A stretch of 64,000 nt of DNA from Acidimangrovimonas pyrenivorans (GCF_042643245.1 NZ_JBHRSK010000004.1:1178001-1242000); one strand, 5' to 3'. Numbered from the stretch's first letter, positions 1 through 8,833 are shown. Translations and numbers: made by a program. The notes: generated from the sequence alone by a model not told the origin.

Positions 1-2046
1 AGCGCCGCTTGCCCGCCCCGGTCAGCCAGGCGCGGATCTGGATGTCCAGCGCCAGCGCCGCGCCGTTGCGCGACACCGTCTTGACGATGCCGCGGAAGCC
101 GGTGGTGTCATGCGGATTGTCGGAGCGGTTGAAGTAATCCGTCGTCTCGCCCGACAGCAGGTCGGTGAAGGCCATGCCCTCGAGTTCTTCGCGGGCATAG
201 CCGAACAGCCGGCCGATCGCGTCGTTGGCGGTCAGGATCACCCCGTCGCCGTCGAGCAGCGCGATCATCACCACCGCGGTCTCGATGATCGAGCGGGTCT
301 GTTCCTCCTGGGCGGCGATCTCGCGCGTCTTGCGCGTCACCGTCGCCCGGACCAGCGCCTCGCGCCGCGCCGTCGACAAAAGGAAGATCACCAGCAGCAT
401 GGTGAAGGCCAGCCCGCCGACCAGCAGCAGCGCCGGGCCGCGGGTATGCAGACCGCTTTCGAAGGCCGGCGTGCTGGTCCAGGCGATCGACCAGCTGCGG
501 CCATAGACCGGCAGCACGGTGACCTTGCGGAAAGAGGGGGCAAACCCCGCCTCCCGGGGGGCGGGGCTGGCGTAGATGTCGCTGCCGGCCGAGACGTCGC
601 GGACCTGGATGCGCAGGTCGCGCCCCTGGCTCACGGTCAGGCCCGACAGCAGGCCGCTGCCGCTGAAGGGGGCGTAGACCCAGCCGCGGAAGGTGGCGCG
701 GCGGGCCTCGAGGCTGCCGGGCACGGTGCCGGTGGAATAGACGGCGCGCAGCAGCAGGAAGCGCGGACCGTCGGCGCCGTCGGGGCCTGTCTCCGGCCGC
801 GACAGCACCGGCTTGCCGCTGTCGCGCGCCTGGATCGCCGCAAGCCGCTGGCCGGTATCGGCCGCAAGGTCACGTCCCAGCGCCCCGGGGTTCTTCGCCA
901 GCGGCGCGATGAAGCGGGTGAGGAACAGGGGCCGCTTGGCTGCCGCTCCGGTCGCCGCGGACGGGTCGGGATGCGGCGTCAGGTCGAGACCGTCCTCCAG
1001 CCGCACCGCTTTCAGGTAGTCGTCCAGCCGGCCGCGCGGCACGACCTCGACATAGCCGATGCCGCTGGCGCCGGGCAGGTGCGATCCGGCCGACAACCCG
1101 GCGACGAAGCGGCGCCAGTCGACGCTGGTGACCCGGTCCGAGGCGGAGAACAGCGCCGTCGCGGCGTCGAGGCTGAACTCGGATTGCGTTACCCGGCGCT
1201 CGATCGCACGCAGGCTGTCCTCGGTCAGGCTGTCGAATTGCTGCTTCGCCCCGGTCCAGATCACCACGGCCGCCAGCATCCACAGCGAGACCGCCGCCAG
1301 CAGCGACAGCATCAGGTAGCCGAAGGCGCGCAGCCGGAAGCGCGGCAGGGCGCTGCCCAGCCAGATCACCAGCCCCGGCCGGGTCCAGGGATTGAGCAGC
1401 GTCAGCGGCATCAGCACGAAGACGCCGACCGCGCCAACGACCCAGCGGACCGCGGCCTCGGCGACAAGCAGCGGCGACAGCGCGATGCCCTGCAACAGGG
1501 CGCTGAGCAACGTCGCGGAGACGCCGATCAGCCCGGCCAACGGCCCGGCGAGCAGAAGCGCGACCACGAAGCTGCGCAGGTTGCAGAATTCCAGCGGCAG
1601 GCCGAAACGGCGGCGCAACACGCTGGCCGCCGCCATCGCCTGAAGCACCGCCCCGGCGGCGATCACCAGGTCGCCCGGCAGCATCAGCGGCGACGGCGGA
1701 CCGCCGGCGCCGTAACCGTGCAGCAGTGCCTGCCCGGCCATGACGCCGACCATGATCGACGGCCACAGCCGCGGACCGCGCATCAGCAGTGCCGCGGCCG
1801 CCGGACCACCGCCCAGTGCCACACCCCAGGCGGCGATCGGCATCGCCTGGCTGGTGACCGGACGGATCGCCACCTCGAGCCAGCCGAAGAGGACGAAAGA
1901 GCCGGCCAGCAGCAGCCAGGGCCAGGTCAGTTCGGGCAGGCGCAGGCCGGCCCAGCGCCCGGCCCCCGCCCGCTGTCCGCTCCGGCCCGTGCCCGGGCCC
2001 GTCTGCTCGAAGCTGCGCCAGCGCACGACCCGGTCCCTATGCTGCA
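1..2046 (-). CDS. MASE1-CHASE-PAS membrane sensor protein (C-terminus beyond window)
   Basis: The gene reads leftwards and is cut by the window edge, so its output domain (kinase, GGDEF or other) is not visible. The visible part begins with about eight hydrophobic segments of MASE1 type (frame reads PWLLLAGSFVLFGW, then VGVFVLMPLTLLNPW). A periplasmic CHASE domain follows (motifs SVDWRRFVAG, GIGYVEVVPR, RPLFLTRFIAP), then another membrane segment near 400-460 and a cytoplasmic PAS domain (DGDGVILTANDAIGRLFGY) that is complete or nearly so at base 1. Two GTG starts are possible: at 2046, overlapping the end of the upstream histidine kinase gene, or at 2026. No clear Shine-Dalgarno decides. The tight junction with the kinase gene suggests one operon and one signalling pathway. 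CHASE domains usually sense small extracytoplasmic ligands; the ligand here is unknown. Confidence 0.8.
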
Positions 2047-4148
2047 CAGAAAGAAGCCGAGCGCATGTCGCCCGCCGGCAGGGTGAAGGTGAAGGTGCTG
2101 CCCTCGCCCGGGCGGCTGACCGCGGTGATCCGGCCGCCATGCATCTCGACGATGCGGCGGGCGATGGCCAGGCCAAGCCCGGTGCCGCCGGCCCGCCGGG
2201 TCGAGGAGGAATCGGCCTGCTGAAACTCGAGGAAGACATGCTCGATCTTGTCTTCGGGAATGCCGCAGCCGGTATCCGCGACCGAGACCGCCACCAAGTC
2301 GCCCTCGCGCCGCGCAGTGACGCGGATATGACCCTCGTCGGTGAACTTGACCGCGTTGCCGATCAGGTTGAACAGGACCTGGCGGGTACGGATCGGGTCG
2401 GCATAGGCGGCCACGTCGCCGACATCCGAGATCAGCGCCACGCCCTTGGCCTCGGCGGCGCCGCGCAACTGCTCGATCACGTCGTCGGTCAGCAGGGCCA
2501 GCGGAAGCACCTCTGCTTCCATCTCCATCCGGCCGGCCTCGATCTTCGAGAAGTCCAGCAGGTCGTTGATCAGCTGCAGCAGGTGGTTGCCCGACTGCTC
2601 GATCCGCCCGGCGCGCTTGGTGACTTCGGCAATGTAGTCGTCGATCCGCGCCCGGACCGCGGCATCGACATCGGCCCCGGCCTCGAGATTGCCGCGCAGC
2701 GCCCGCAGCGCCGGCGAGATCTTGTCGTCGGAGAGGAAGCGGGCGAAGCCCAGGATGACGGTCAGCGGCGTGCGCAATTCGTGACTGAGCACCGACAGGA
2801 ACTCGGCCTTGACCTTGTTGGCATGTTCGGCCGCGTCCTTGGCCCGCTTGAGCTCGGTGATATCGACGCGGAAGCCGACGGTGCCGCCGTCCTCGGTATG
2901 GCGCTCGGCAATCTTGAGCCAGCGGCCGCCGGCAAGCTGCTGCTCGAGCTCGGCATCGGCGCGGCGATGCCACTCCAGCCGCTGGGCGATCCACGCCTCC
3001 TCGTGCCCCTCGGCCTCGGGATACTGGCCGCGGGCGACACCGACGCGCAGGATATGCTCGAAGGTGTTGCCCGGCACCATGGTATCCGCCGATTTCTTGT
3101 AGAGGTCGCGGTATTTCTGATTGCACAGGATCAATCGGTCCTGCGCGTCGTAAAGCGCGAAACCGTCATTGATGGCATTGATCGCCCCCAGCAGCCGCTG
3201 CTTGGCGCGGCGCTGGCTGCGGAACTGGTGCAGGCTGAACGCCGACAGGCCGAGGATCACCAGCGCCAGCAGCGCCATCACCAACCGGCTGCGCAGGTAA
3301 TCGGGAGCATGGACCGGCCAGCCGCCCGCAGGAACCGCCGCCAGCTCCCAGCGGCCCTCGGGCAGGAGGATCTCGTCGATCACCGGCTGCTGGTCGAACA
3401 CCGCCGGGTCGCCGAAGAACACCTCGCCGACGCGCCCCGGCCCCGCCTTGCGGCGCAGCGCGATGTCGAATTGCGCGTCGTGGTTGAACAGCCCGGCACT
3501 GAGATAGAAGTCGCGCGCGTTCATCACCAGCGAGATGATGCCCCAGAACCGGTCGCCCTTGGCGGCGCCTGCCCCGGTTCCGTTGCCGGCAACCGCGTCG
3601 GCGCCCGAGAGAAAGACCGGCGCGCGCAGGATGAAGCCCATCTGGCGGGCCTGGAGCAGCGGCAGGGGCCCGTCGACCACCGTGCGGCCGCTCTTGCGCG
3701 CCAGCTCGATCGCCGCGCGCTGGCCGGACAGCTGGTCGTAGGACAGGCCCAGAAGCGACTTGTTGGGCGCCAGCGGGTAGACATACTTGACCACCAGGTC
3801 GGGCGCCGCGGCGATGTTGATGATTTCGGGATGATTGCGGATCATCACGCTGGCCAGCGCCTTGTAGCGTTCCTGCGACATGTCGGGCGCCGCGTCGATC
3901 GCCGCCTCGAGCCCGCGCATCATCAGCGACAGCCCCATCAGCCGGCTTTCCAGCTGCGCCCGCTGGGCGTCGAGCTGATCGGTCAGCCCGGTGCGCAGCT
4001 CGGCCCGATAGGCCTGGGTCCGGGCGCTTTCGAGATGGACGGCGCCTGCCAGCAGCAGCACCGCGACCGGCAAGAGTACAGCCAGATAGGACCGCACCGC
4101 AGAGGGCGGCCTCTTGTACTTCCCTTGCCTCTTCCCCAAATCCGCCAC
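2037..4148 (-). CDS. CHASE-PAS sensor histidine kinase
   Basis: A 703-residue membrane sensor kinase. It has a transmembrane helix at about residues 19-39, a periplasmic CHASE domain at about 60-275, and a second helix at about 288-306. A PAS domain follows at about 318-432, then HisKA with the phospho-accepting H456 in SHELRTPLT. The ATPase domain shows the N box (FNLIGNAVKFT, about 593-603), G1 box (DTGCGIP, about 625) and G2 box (GGTGLGLAIA, about 654). No receiver domain is fused and no response regulator gene lies nearby in the window. The dimerisation hairpin carries an insertion of roughly 25-30 residues after H456 compared with typical HisKA domains. The start is GTG, preceded by GAGGA. 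The next gene is another CHASE-containing sensor, likely co-transcribed. The signal is unknown. Confidence 0.9.
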   Translation of the reverse strand: MADLGKRQGKYKRPPSAVRSYLAVLLPVAVLLLAGAVHLESARTQAYRAELRTGLTDQLDAQRAQLESRLMGLSLMMRGLEAAIDAAPDMSQERYKALASVMIRNHPEIINIAAAPDLVVKYVYPLAPNKSLLGLSYDQLSGQRAAIELARKSGRTVVDGPLPLLQARQMGFILRAPVFLSGADAVAGNGTGAGAAKGDRFWGIISLVMNARDFYLSAGLFNHDAQFDIALRRKAGPGRVGEVFFGDPAVFDQQPVIDEILLPEGRWELAAVPAGGWPVHAPDYLRSRLVMALLALVILGLSAFSLHQFRSQRRAKQRLLGAINAINDGFALYDAQDRLILCNQKYRDLYKKSADTMVPGNTFEHILRVGVARGQYPEAEGHEEAWIAQRLEWHRRADAELEQQLAGGRWLKIAERHTEDGGTVGFRVDITELKRAKDAAEHANKVKAEFLSVLSHELRTPLTVILGFARFLSDDKISPALRALRGNLEAGADVDAAVRARIDDYIAEVTKRAGRIEQSGNHLLQLINDLLDFSKIEAGRMEMEAEVLPLALLTDDVIEQLRGAAEAKGVALISDVGDVAAYADPIRTRQVLFNLIGNAVKFTDEGHIRVTARREGDLVAVSVADTGCGIPEDKIEHVFLEFQQADSSSTRRAGGTGLGLAIARRIVEMHGGRITAVSRPGEGSTFTFTLPAGDMRSASFCAA

Positions 4149-4615
4149 GGTCCTCGGTGCCGCCCTGTTGCGACGACGTCTTGTTGTTCTTCTTGCGCGA
4201 CATCCCCGGCCTTGTTCCGCCCGGTTGACCCCGCCCTGCTCGATCCTTCGGGCCGGCGGGCCGTCAAGCCCCCCCGCCCGCTCGCGCTACCGACTACCTG
4301 GACACACTCACCGACCACCAGCGCATTCCGCCGCGCGCCGCGCCCCGAGGCTCAACCCACAGCTGCGTGTAACACTTGCTTGTTCGGCGAATTCGCGCAA
4401 GCAAATTTGCCGACCATGGCATTTGGGAAACACTCTGTTGCTTCCCGGCACCCCCTCCGCAGCGCCCCGCGGGCCGCCGTCATGCGCCCCGACAGGGACG
4501 AAAGGGCTCACCCAAACTTGACTAATTAACTCGGTTTCTTATTGCAAAGCCGTCCGCCGCCCGTATATCAACAAGAAAGCCGCCCCCGGGACGGCGCCAA
4601 CGGAGTCGATGCGCC
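4149..4615. other. Divergent intergenic region between the sensor kinase and feoA
   Basis: About 470 bases without a convincing gene. The part next to the kinase is as GC-rich as coding DNA. The part next to feoA is distinctly AT-richer (4360-4570) and should hold the feo promoter. No hairpin or repeat of the dispersed family seen elsewhere in the window is present. Confidence 0.6.
4518..4541 (+). promoter_or_regulatory. Candidate feo promoter and iron-responsive element
   Basis: The AT-rich block TTGACTAATTAACTC at 4518-4532 stands out in this GC-rich sequence, about 85 bases before feoA. TTGACT is one mismatch from a -35 hexamer, and the TAATTA core is palindromic. It also comes within one base of the TGA-N9-TCA pattern of alphaproteobacterial iron-responsive operators. 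Which regulator would bind (RirA, IscR or other) cannot be told from sequence alone. Confidence 0.35.
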
Positions 4616-4891
4616 ATGACCATTGCAGTGCAACCCGATCAGCCTTTCCCGCTCGGCCTTGCCGCGCGCGGCTATGCCGGCTCGATCCACCGCATCGAGG
4701 TTTCCGAGGGCCATCCCGGCCTGCCCGCGATCGAGATCGAACGCCGCCTGATCGAGCTCGGCTTCGTCGAGGGCGCCACCGTCTCGGTGCTGCACGAGGG
4801 GTTGTTCGGCCGCGACCCGATCGCGATCCGCGTCAACGGCGCCACGGTTGCGCTACGACGGCGCGAGGCGATGGCGATCCTGACCCGCTGA
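4616..4891 (+). CDS. feoA: Ferrous iron transport protein A
   Basis: A 91-residue small SH3-like protein of the FeoA family, the cytoplasmic partner of FeoB. Typical features are the short compact length, the central IERRLIELGFVEGATVSVLHEG segment (split here: IERRLIELGF then VEGATVSVLHEG) and the C-terminal DPIAIRVNGATVALRRREA strand. The start follows a GGAG at 4602 with rather long spacing. Another ATG at 4609 is in a different frame. It lies 7 bases before feoB, so the two are surely co-transcribed. Confidence 0.93.
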   Translation: MTIAVQPDQPFPLGLAARGYAGSIHRIEVSEGHPGLPAIEIERRLIELGFVEGATVSVLHEGLFGRDPIAIRVNGATVALRRREAMAILTR

Positions 4892-4898
4892 GGCATCC

Positions 4899-6782
4899 AT
4901 GGCTGATTTCGCTCCGCTGCCGGTGCCGCGCCTGGCCCTTGTCGGCGCGCCCAATTGCGGCAAGACCGCCCTGTTCAACGCCCTGACCGGCAGCCGCCAG
5001 AAGGTCGGCAACTACGCCGGCGTCACGGTGGAACGGAAGACCGGCACCGCCCGCACCCCCGGCGGCCACAGCTTCGACGTCACCGACCTGCCCGGCACCT
5101 ATTCGCTGCGCGCCCGCAGCCCGGACGAGCAAGTCACGCGCGACATCGTCCTCGGCCACCGCCCGGGCGAAACGGCGCCCGACCTGCTGCTCGCCGTCGT
5201 CGACGCCACCAACCTGCGCATGGGCCTGCGGCTGGCGCGCGAGCTGCGCCAGACCGGCCGGCCGGTGCTGGTGATCCTCAACATGATCGACATCGCCCGC
5301 CACCGCGGCATCGAGATCGACACCGCGGAGCTGTCGCGCGAACTCGGCCTGCCGGTGGTCACGGCGACGGCGGTGCGCAAGGTCGGGATGGCGGAACTCT
5401 GGTCGCGGCTCGACGAGATCGCCGCCGCCGGCCTGCCCGCCCCGGCCGAGAATGCCTGGCGCGAACCCGGCGTTCTCGAGCTGCGGACCGCCCAGCGCGA
5501 GGTCGACCGGATCATCGCCCGCACGGTGCGCACGCCCGCCATTCCCCATGGCACGACCGCGCGGATCGACGCGGTGCTGCTGCACCCGGTCGCCGGGCTG
5601 GCGATCCTGCTGGTGCTGCTCTTCGTCATGTTCCAGGCGGTCTTCACCTGGGCCCAGCCGCTGATGGACCTGATCTCGGCCGGCTTCGACGGGCTCGGCG
5701 CCGCCACCCACCAGCTGCTGCCACCCGGCCTGTTCCAGAGCTTCATCGAGAACGGCCTCATCGCCGGGGTCGGCTCCGTCCTGGTCTTCCTGCCGCAGAT
5801 CCTGATCCTGTTCCTGTTCATCCTGCTGCTCGAAGACCTCGGCTACATGGCCCGGGCCGCCTTCCTGATGGACCGGATCATGGGCGGCGCCGGACTGCAC
5901 GGCCGCGCCTTCATCCCGCTCCTGTCCAGCTTCGCCTGCGCCATTCCCGGGATCATGGCGGCGCGGGTCATCGACAGCCGCCGCGACCGGCTGACGACGA
6001 TCCTGGTGGCGCCGCTGATGACCTGCTCGGCCCGGATCCCGGTCTATACCCTGATCATCTCGGCCTTCATCCCGGCCCGCACGGTCGCCGGGCTGTTCAG
6101 CCTGCAGGGGCTGGTGATGTTCGGCCTCTACGCCGCCGGCATCGTCAGCGCGCTGGCCGTCTCCTTCGTCGCCAAGCTGCTGTTCTGGCGCCGCGATCCC
6201 GCCCCGCCCTTCATGATGGAGCTGCCCGATTACAAGCTGCCCCGGCTCAAGGGCGTCGCCATCGGCCTGCTGACCCGGGCGCGGATGTTCCTGCGCCGCG
6301 CCGGCACGACGATCTTCTCGATGATGGTGGTGATCTGGGTGCTGGCCACCTTCCCCGGCGCCCCGGCAGGGGCCGAGGGGCCGGCGATCTTCTACAGCTT
6401 CGCGGCGATGATCGGCCACCTGATCGAGCCGCTGCTGGCGCCGATCGGCTTCAACTGGCAGATCGCCGTCGCGCTGGTCCCGGGCATGGCCGCGCGCGAG
6501 GTTGCGGTGGCCGCGCTCGGCACGGTCTACGCCATCCAGGGCGGCGGCGACACCGCCCAGGCGATCGGCCACGCCCTGGCCCAGCACTGGAGCCTGGCGA
6601 CGGCGCTGTCCTTCCTGGTCTGGTACATCTTCGCGCCGCAATGCGCCTCGACACTGGCCGTGATCCGGCGCGAGGCCGGCGGCGCGCGCTGGATGTGGCT
6701 GACCTTCGGCTACATGCTGGCGCTGGCCTACGCCGCTTCCTTCCTCACCTACCACATCGCCCTGGCGCTCGGCGCCGGCTGA
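4899..6782 (+). CDS. feoB: Ferrous iron transporter B (GTPase permease)
   Basis: A 627-residue Fe(II) transporter. The N-terminal G domain has G1 GAPNCGKT (residues 16-23), G3 DLPGTYSL (63-70) and G4 NMID (128-131). The GNYAGVTVERK segment at about 37-47 is the FeoB switch I signature. The C-terminal half holds the polytopic Gate regions, including the conserved FIPLLSSFACAIPGIMAARV stretch (20 residues, around 340) and the repeat-related PGMAAREVAVAALGTVYA near 535. It is shorter than the enterobacterial protein but normal for the compact alphaproteobacterial form. It follows feoA by 7 bases and is followed by a dispersed repeat, which may end the transcript. Confidence 0.95.
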   Translation: MADFAPLPVPRLALVGAPNCGKTALFNALTGSRQKVGNYAGVTVERKTGTARTPGGHSFDVTDLPGTYSLRARSPDEQVTRDIVLGHRPGETAPDLLLAVVDATNLRMGLRLARELRQTGRPVLVILNMIDIARHRGIEIDTAELSRELGLPVVTATAVRKVGMAELWSRLDEIAAAGLPAPAENAWREPGVLELRTAQREVDRIIARTVRTPAIPHGTTARIDAVLLHPVAGLAILLVLLFVMFQAVFTWAQPLMDLISAGFDGLGAATHQLLPPGLFQSFIENGLIAGVGSVLVFLPQILILFLFILLLEDLGYMARAAFLMDRIMGGAGLHGRAFIPLLSSFACAIPGIMAARVIDSRRDRLTTILVAPLMTCSARIPVYTLIISAFIPARTVAGLFSLQGLVMFGLYAAGIVSALAVSFVAKLLFWRRDPAPPFMMELPDYKLPRLKGVAIGLLTRARMFLRRAGTTIFSMMVVIWVLATFPGAPAGAEGPAIFYSFAAMIGHLIEPLLAPIGFNWQIAVALVPGMAAREVAVAALGTVYAIQGGGDTAQAIGHALAQHWSLATALSFLVWYIFAPQCASTLAVIRREAGGARWMWLTFGYMLALAYAASFLTYHIALALGAG

Positions 6783-6808
6783 GGCTGAGGCCGGGATCGG
6801 GGCCGAGG

Positions 6809-6860
6809 CCGGGGGTTTCACACCCCCGGACCCCCGTGGAGTATTTGGGCAAAGAAGAAG
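6809..6860 (-). repeat. Dispersed intergenic repeat, copy 1a (A1 subtype)
   Basis: Read on the minus strand, it starts with CTTCTTCTTTG, then CAAATACTCC, then CGGGGGTCCGGGGG, and ends in a hairpin. The hairpin occupies 6811-6827 as GGGGGT, loop, ACCCCC. It lies just after the feoB stop codon, between convergent genes. The same modules recur at 16143, 23077, 45916, 46644, 54722 and elsewhere. Confidence 0.75.
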
Positions 6861-6885
6861 ACAAGAAGCCCCTTCTGCCTTTCAC

Positions 6886-6938
6886 CTTTGCGAAAATACT
6901 CCGGGGGAGTCGCCGCAGGCGACGGGGGCCGCGCCCCC
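6886..6938 (+). repeat. Dispersed intergenic repeat, copy 1b
   Basis: GCGAAAATACTCCGGGGGAG leads into two hairpins. The first is GTCGCC-GCA-GGCGAC; the second is GGGGGC-CGC-GCCCCC at 6924-6938. It faces copy 1a between feoB and the nitrile hydratase genes. The first hairpin has a longer counterpart in the copy at 46644. Confidence 0.75.
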
Positions 6939-6985
6939 GCCTGCAGGCAGCGCCAGAAGGCTTGCGGCGCAGCCGCGCAATCGGA

Positions 6986-7312
6986 TCAGCCGGCTTTCAG
7001 CTTCACCGGCTTGCCGTGCGGGGTGCTGAGATAGGCGTCTTCCCAGGCGGCGCGGGTCGCCTCGACCTGGTCGGGCGCGGCGAGACCGCGGGCGGCGAGC
7101 AGCGCCTCGAGCGTTTCGAGCCAGGCGGCGAAGTAATCCGCGCCGCCGTCGAGATCGCGCGACAGGCCGTGGCGGGCCAGCGTGGCGCCGAAGGCCTCGG
7201 TCCAGTCGGACCAGGAGAAATGACCGGCCTCGTTCAGCGCCACGGTCAGGCTGAAAACCTGGGCGTGCCAGGGTTCGTCGAAGCGGGTGACGGGATGCGG
7301 CGTCTCGCTCAT
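6986..7312 (-). CDS. Nitrile hydratase accessory (activator) protein
   Basis: A 108-residue protein matching the small nitrile hydratase activator family that helps load cobalt into the alpha subunit. The recognisable pattern is F-x-E-PWHAQVFSLTVALNEAGHFSWSDW near residues 11-38 (PWHAQVFSLTVALNEAGHF is the core), followed by a helix with YFAAWLETLEALL. It resembles the N-terminal part of the beta subunit, as expected for the family. The chosen ATG at 7312 overlaps the beta stop codon as ATGA, so translation is probably coupled. The frame stays open upstream, but there it runs inside the beta gene. Confidence 0.85.
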   Translation of the reverse strand: MSETPHPVTRFDEPWHAQVFSLTVALNEAGHFSWSDWTEAFGATLARHGLSRDLDGGADYFAAWLETLEALLAARGLAAPDQVEATRAAWEDAYLSTPHGKPVKLKAG

Positions 7313-7980
7313 GCCACGGGCTCCAGGTAGCTCTCCCACAGGTCGATCATGACCTCGTCGCCGGCCCGTTCCGACCAGCCCCACAGATCCGTCGCGTCGA
7401 AGGCGACGCCGTAGAGCGGCTGCGGCGCCTCGCCGAGGAAATGGGCGTTGCTGTCGGGGAAGACATGGGCGCCGTGGCTTTGCACCACCACGCCGACATG
7501 GCCGGCGGCATAGGCCGGCAGCCTCGTGTGGCCGCCCTCGACCAGCGTGTTATGGGCCGGCAGCCGGGCGCGGACCCGGTCGCCCGGCCGGAAACGTGGA
7601 TCAGGGCCGAGGCGCAGGCTGGGGCTGCCGCGCGACAGGGCGCCGGCGACATCGCCGCCCTTCAGCGCCTTGTCCTGCAGCGGCGCCTCGGCGATCGCGC
7701 CGCCCGCCAGCTCCTCGCGCGTCACCAGCCCGCGCGCCGCCAGCAGGTCGGCCAGCGCCGCGATCCATTTCTCGTAATAGCTGAAGCTGGCGTAATCCTT
7801 CGGCGCCAGCGCCTCGCGGGTGAAGCGCGCGGCGTCGATGCTCCATTCGCCCAGCGCGCCGGCGGCCAGCGTCAGCGCCATCGCCTTGCGGTGCCAGGGC
7901 TCGAGGAACAGCGGCTCGTCCGGGATCGGCGTCACCGGCCCGTCGCCGTAGCGCCCGCCCATGTCGTGGACCCGGGTCAT
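7309..7980 (-). CDS. nthB: Cobalt-type nitrile hydratase, beta subunit
   Basis: A 223-residue beta subunit. It begins MTRVHDMGGRYGDGPV, the usual N-terminus of the family (x-DxGGxxGxGPV). It continues with the helical PLFLEPWHRKAMALTLAAGA segment and ends in the SH3-like barrel (FRPGDRVRARLP, then GHVGVVVQSHGAHVFPDS, then LYGVAFDATDLWG). It pairs with the alpha subunit to form the enzyme that hydrates nitriles to amides. Its ATG overlaps the alpha stop by four bases and its stop overlaps the accessory gene start. This is a fully coupled alpha-beta-accessory operon. Confidence 0.93.
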   Translation of the reverse strand: MTRVHDMGGRYGDGPVTPIPDEPLFLEPWHRKAMALTLAAGALGEWSIDAARFTREALAPKDYASFSYYEKWIAALADLLAARGLVTREELAGGAIAEAPLQDKALKGGDVAGALSRGSPSLRLGPDPRFRPGDRVRARLPAHNTLVEGGHTRLPAYAAGHVGVVVQSHGAHVFPDSNAHFLGEAPQPLYGVAFDATDLWGWSERAGDEVMIDLWESYLEPVA

Positions 7981-8603
7981 GCCCCGCCCCCGGGCCGCTG
8001 CGGCAGGCCGGTGCCGATCATCGAATCCCGCGTCACCCACTGCATCAGCTCGTCCTCCGACAGCCCCTCGCTGCCCTCGGGACGCATCGGCAGCACGAGA
8101 TAGCGGATCTCGGCGGTCGAATCCCAGACCCGCACCTTCTGCTCCTCGGGCAGGGTGAGGCCGAAATCGGCCAGCACGGCGCGCGGTTCGCGCACGACGC
8201 GGGCGCGGTAGGCGTCGGACTTGTACCAGGTCGGCGGGATGCCGAGCAGCGGCCACGGGTAGCAGCTGCACAGGGTGCAGACGACGACGTTGTGGACCTC
8301 GGGCGCGTTCTCGACCACCACGACATGCTCGCCCTGGCGGCCGATCAGTCCCATATCGGCCAGCACCGCGGTGGTATCGTCGCGCAGCGCCTGCAGGAAG
8401 GCCGGATCGCGCCAGGCCCGGGCGACGACCCGGGCGCCGTTCTGCGGCCCGACCTTGTTCTCGTAGGTGTCGAGGATCTCGTCGATCGCGGCGGGATCGA
8501 CGAGGCCCTTCCGGGTCAGGATGGTTTCCAGCGCCCGCACCCGCAGCGCCGGGTCGGGCGGCAACAGGGCATGGTCGTGATCGTGATGATGGTCATGTGG
8601 CAT
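7977..8603 (-). CDS. nthA: Cobalt-type nitrile hydratase, alpha subunit
   Basis: A 208-residue catalytic subunit. The metal-binding claw is C109-T-L-C112-S-C114 followed by Tyr. Thr after the first Cys and Tyr after the last mark the non-corrin cobalt type rather than the iron type (CSLCSCT). In active enzyme two of these cysteines are oxidised. The start at 8603 gives an N-terminus rich in His and Asp (residues 3-11, HDHHHDHDH), which could bind metal. The frame stays open upstream of this ATG, but the sequence there no longer resembles the family. The gene order alpha-beta-accessory is the one common in alphaproteobacteria. No amidase or nitrile transporter lies beside it. Confidence 0.94.
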   Translation of the reverse strand: MPHDHHHDHDHALLPPDPALRVRALETILTRKGLVDPAAIDEILDTYENKVGPQNGARVVARAWRDPAFLQALRDDTTAVLADMGLIGRQGEHVVVVENAPEVHNVVVCTLCSCYPWPLLGIPPTWYKSDAYRARVVREPRAVLADFGLTLPEEQKVRVWDSTAEIRYLVLPMRPEGSEGLSEDELMQWVTRDSMIGTGLPQRPGGGA

Positions 8604-8833
8604 GGCGGCAGGATGCCGCCAACCGCGCGGGCTGTCCATGGCTTTGCGCACCTGCCCTGCCCCGCGGATCACGGCGCGGATTGCCGGACAATGCCACCAC
8701 TCTTCCTCGACCGTTGACAATTCTTGCCCAATTCCCGCCGCATCCGGCGAATACTCCCGAATATGTGATCTGCTCCGTTGCGGCAAAGGCCGCTGCGGGG
8801 CACCCAACTGCCGACGACTGCCAGGACCCCGCC

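Noticed and set aside
110..2086. 658-codon open frame on the plus strand opposite the MASE1 sensor
   Set aside because: Composition (Arg, Gln, His, Gly-rich, low complexity) and exact antisense position show a GC-driven shadow. The minus strand carries recognisable CHASE and PAS domains.
1740..4529. 929-codon open frame on the plus strand across the histidine kinase
   Set aside because: Antisense to a clear histidine kinase; no domain resemblance and no ribosome site.
4833..6821. 662-codon open frame on the minus strand opposite feoB
   Set aside because: feoB is unmistakable on the plus strand; the antisense product is low-complexity Gln/His/Asp-rich.
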